Source: CAYHWW01 sp964360145 (GTDB lineage: Bacteria > Bdellovibrionota > UBA1018 > CAYHWW01). Taken from it: a stretch of 8,296 bases of DNA. The notes beneath the pieces are model-generated. The model ran no database searches, was not told the DNA's origin, and saw nothing but the letters and a program-made list of their open reading frames with translations. Shown here one piece after another: positions 6,575 to 8,296 of this stretch. The position numbers and the translations under genes were made by a program. The DNA lies in assembly GCA_964360145.1 (NCBI GenBank), contig CAYHWW010000151.1, forward strand, positions 1-8,296, read 5' to 3'. The stretch's first letter is position 1; each line of letters opens with the position of its first letter.

Positions 6575-7732
6575 ATGTGGTTTTTCACTGAAGAAGAGAA
6601 ACAGTTGCAAAAGAGCGTGGCAGATTTTGCCCAGGCCGTGGTGGCCCCCAAAGCCGCCGAGCTGGACGAAAAAGAGGGCTTCAACCGAGAGGCCATCAAG
6701 GGCCTTGGCGAATTGGGGTTGCTGGGCGTCACCGCCGCCGAAGAAGATGGGGGCGCGGGACTGGGTTGCATCGCCGCCACCATCGCCATGGAAGAGCTTG
6801 GCGCCGTGTGCGCCTCCACTGCCCTCTCCTACCTGGCCCACTCCATTCTCTTCGTGAATAATCTCGCCACCAACGGCTCACCGGCGCAGCGCAAGCGCTA
6901 CCTGCCCAAAGCCCTGGATGGGACCTGGGTCTGCGGCATGGGCATGAGCGAGCCCGGTGCTGGCACCGACGCGCTGGGGATGACCACGCGGGCGGAGAAA
7001 AAGGGCGACAAGTGGATTTTGAACGGCACCAAGATGTGGATCACCAACGCGGTGGTGGGCGATGCGTTCTACGTCTACGCACGCACGGGCCAGGGCCGCA
7101 AGGACGTCTCAACGTTTGTCATTGAGAAGAGCTTCAAGGGCTTCAGCTTCGGCAAGAAACTACCCAAGCTGGGCATGAGAGCCTCGCCCACGGGTGAGCT
7201 GGTTTTCGAAAACTGCGAAGTGCCTGAAGAAAACCTCGTGGGCAAGCAGGACGGCTCAGTGGCCGCCATGATCAAGAACCTGGACATCGAACGCATCACC
7301 ATCTCGGGCATTTCCCTGGGCCTTGCTCGCGCATCTCTGGATGCGGCCACACGCTACGCCACGGAACGCAAACAGTTCGGCGAGCCCATCGGCAATTTCC
7401 AGTTGGTGCAGAAAATGCTGGCGGACGGCCAGGCTGAATACGAGGCCGCCCGGGCCTATTGCTACAACGCGGCCAAGGAATGGGATCTCGGCTTGCTCCA
7501 GGGCGGCTCGTCGCGGAGCAAGGGCGCGAAAGTGAAGATCATCGCATCCGAGATGGCCACCAAGGTGGCCATGGATGCCATCCAGATTTTAGGTGGCTAC
7601 GGCTACACCAAGGAGTTCCCCGTGGAGCGCTACATGCGCGACGCGAAATTGATGGAGATCGGCGCGGGGACGACGGAGATTTTGCAAGTGCTCACGGCGA
7701 AGGAGATGCTGGCGGCGGTGAGGGGGGCTTGA
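6575..7732 (+). CDS. Acyl-CoA dehydrogenase, isovaleryl-CoA dehydrogenase type
   Basis: This FAD flavoenzyme performs alpha,beta-dehydrogenation of an acyl-CoA and passes electrons to electron-transfer flavoprotein. Its 385 residues are full length for the family. The start MWFFTEEEKQL matches the usual N-terminus. Signature 1 is GMSEPGAGTDALG (123-135), with WITNA (155-159) in the flavin-binding beta domain. Signature 2 runs from Gln337 to Asp356 (QILGGYGYTKE onward). The C-terminal loop reads EIGAGTTEI (361-369), without the Glu that serves as base in medium-chain enzymes. Instead Glu239 in LDIER (236-240) sits where isovaleryl-CoA dehydrogenase has its catalytic Glu (LDLER), and the following helices (FQLVQ, YCYNAAKEWD) also match that subfamily. 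Leucine breakdown is therefore the best guess for its pathway, although no other leucine-degradation gene lies in the window and substrate range is not proved. No Shine-Dalgarno sequence precedes the ATG. Confidence 0.95.
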   Translation: MWFFTEEEKQLQKSVADFAQAVVAPKAAELDEKEGFNREAIKGLGELGLLGVTAAEEDGGAGLGCIAATIAMEELGAVCASTALSYLAHSILFVNNLATNGSPAQRKRYLPKALDGTWVCGMGMSEPGAGTDALGMTTRAEKKGDKWILNGTKMWITNAVVGDAFYVYARTGQGRKDVSTFVIEKSFKGFSFGKKLPKLGMRASPTGELVFENCEVPEENLVGKQDGSVAAMIKNLDIERITISGISLGLARASLDAATRYATERKQFGEPIGNFQLVQKMLADGQAEYEAARAYCYNAAKEWDLGLLQGGSSRSKGAKVKIIASEMATKVAMDAIQILGGYGYTKEFPVERYMRDAKLMEIGAGTTEILQVLTAKEMLAAVRGA

Positions 7733-7819
7733 GCCCTGGATGTCGTGCGGCTCGAACCCTCGGGGTTACCACTACTGGATCCAGGAGTTCTTCGGTGATA
7801 ATTTTAAACTGAGGTAGCC
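7733..7819 (+). promoter_or_regulatory. Gap with candidate -10 box and ribosome site for the lipoprotein gene
   Basis: GATAAT (7797-7802) matches a -10 box in five of six bases; no good -35 is visible upstream. The Shine-Dalgarno GAGG (7811-7814) lies five bases before the ATG at 7820 and decides that start over a second ATG six codons later. The gap also contains a 10-bp perfect palindrome (7775-7784, CTGGATCCAG), an AACCC/GGGTT mini-hairpin (7755-7767), and CCTGGAT/ATCCAGG at 7735-7741 and 7779-7785. None is followed by a T-run, so I see no intrinsic terminator for the dehydrogenase gene. Confidence 0.45.
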
Positions 7820-8296
7820 ATGGCTCAGTCACGCGGTATGGGTCTATTTTTTTTACTTTCCGCCGCTGTCGCAACTAGCGCCTGCAGAGGCTCCCACCAC
7901 ACGCTTCCCAACGGTCCCGAGGCAGCAGGTACCGCATGTACATGGCAATCATTACTTTCCTTTCATGCGGAAAGACCAACGCCCGAAAAGATTCATCAAC
8001 GCTTCGGTCCAGCTGAGCAAACACAATCTGGTCAGTCAGAGAAATATGGCAAGATCGATATTCTGCATTACAGCCCAGCGAAGCCGGACGAGGGCAGCTG
8101 TAGCTTCATAGTTTATGTGGACAAAAATCTTATAGACTCCTTTGAGTGGTCGCCAGGACTTCTGTCCAAAGAAATCAAAATTGATAATGCTTTGAAGCTA
8201 TTCCCCAACAAGCGCTTTACATCTAAAAAGGCGCCGTGGATGGGTCATTATCAGCCTGCGGAAGTGTACTACACCAGCACGGATCGTCTTGTGGGG
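7820..8296 (+). CDS. Putative lipoprotein, partial (3' end outside window)
   Basis: The reading frame is open for 159 codons from an ATG with a good Shine-Dalgarno to the right edge; an in-frame TAA at 7805-7807 excludes an earlier start. Residues 1-22 look like a lipoprotein signal: Arg5, hydrophobic core GLFFLLSAAVA (8-18), and Cys22 after T-S-A. Thr at the -3 position is atypical for a lipobox, so attachment as a lipoprotein is likely but not certain. The mature part shows TPEKIHQRFGPAEQ (53-66), then strand-like DILHYSP (80-86) and CSFIVYVDKNLIDSFEW (94-110). This helix-then-hairpin pattern loosely recalls small envelope lipoproteins of the SmpA/BamE type, though I cannot assign the family. 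Cys40 and Cys94 could form a disulfide. The gene is much poorer in GC than its neighbour (46 of 120 bases in 8101-8220, against 36 of 60 in 7021-7080), which may mean acquisition or relaxed codon use. Confidence 0.75.
   Translation, partial: MAQSRGMGLFFLLSAAVATSACRGSHHTLPNGPEAAGTACTWQSLLSFHAERPTPEKIHQRFGPAEQTQSGQSEKYGKIDILHYSPAKPDEGSCSFIVYVDKNLIDSFEWSPGLLSKEIKIDNALKLFPNKRFTSKKAPWMGHYQPAEVYYTSTDRLVG

Noticed and set aside
6488..6841. Upstream extension of the GH-like protein to 757 residues
   Set aside because: It is antisense to the acyl-CoA dehydrogenase gene, with Gly/His-rich composition; ATG codons in the intergenic gap give a sensible start.

Overview
The window carries a moderately GC-rich bacterial segment: sampled rows inside the acyl-CoA dehydrogenase gene are about 57-60% GC. 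A probable Sec signal peptide and a lipoprotein-type signal point to a Gram-negative host. The gene style (exported GT-B-like protein, isovaleryl-CoA-dehydrogenase-type enzyme, compact RlmN) would fit the old deltaproteobacterial groups such as Bdellovibrionota or Myxococcota, but this placement is only an impression. No mobility gene, CRISPR array, rRNA or tRNA was seen.

Layout from left to right. Bases 1-246 hold no credible gene. They form a striking symmetric element: a perfect 22-bp inverted repeat (1-22 and 225-246) encloses two further stem-loop arms (22-120 and 129-224), which together can fold as a near-gapless three-way junction. It is either a non-autonomous, MITE-like repeat or a structured RNA gene. 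Four genes follow on the minus strand. Reading in their direction of transcription (from high to low coordinates) they are: a large cytoplasmic protein with a glycoside-hydrolase GH35/GH42-like barrel (6487-4568), an unrecognised soluble protein (4577-3747), rlmN (3750-2644), and after a 96-bp gap an exported GT-B glycosyltransferase-like protein with a C-terminal membrane hairpin (2547-280). The first three overlap by 10 and 4 bases and look like one translationally coupled operon.

On the plus strand, an acyl-CoA dehydrogenase of isovaleryl-CoA dehydrogenase type (6575-7732) diverges from the glycoside-hydrolase-like gene across an 87-bp shared upstream region. After 87 more bases a clearly less GC-rich lipoprotein-like gene starts at 7820 with a good Shine-Dalgarno sequence and runs off the right edge.

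Only RlmN (23S rRNA A2503 / tRNA A37 methylation) and the acyl-CoA dehydrogenase (branched-chain or fatty acyl-CoA oxidation) can be assigned a biochemical role with confidence. The best candidates for something undescribed are the 246-base three-way-junction element, the glycosidase-like protein whose expected acid/base Glu appears to be missing and whose gene is coupled to an orphan gene and rlmN, and the exported GT-B-like membrane protein.
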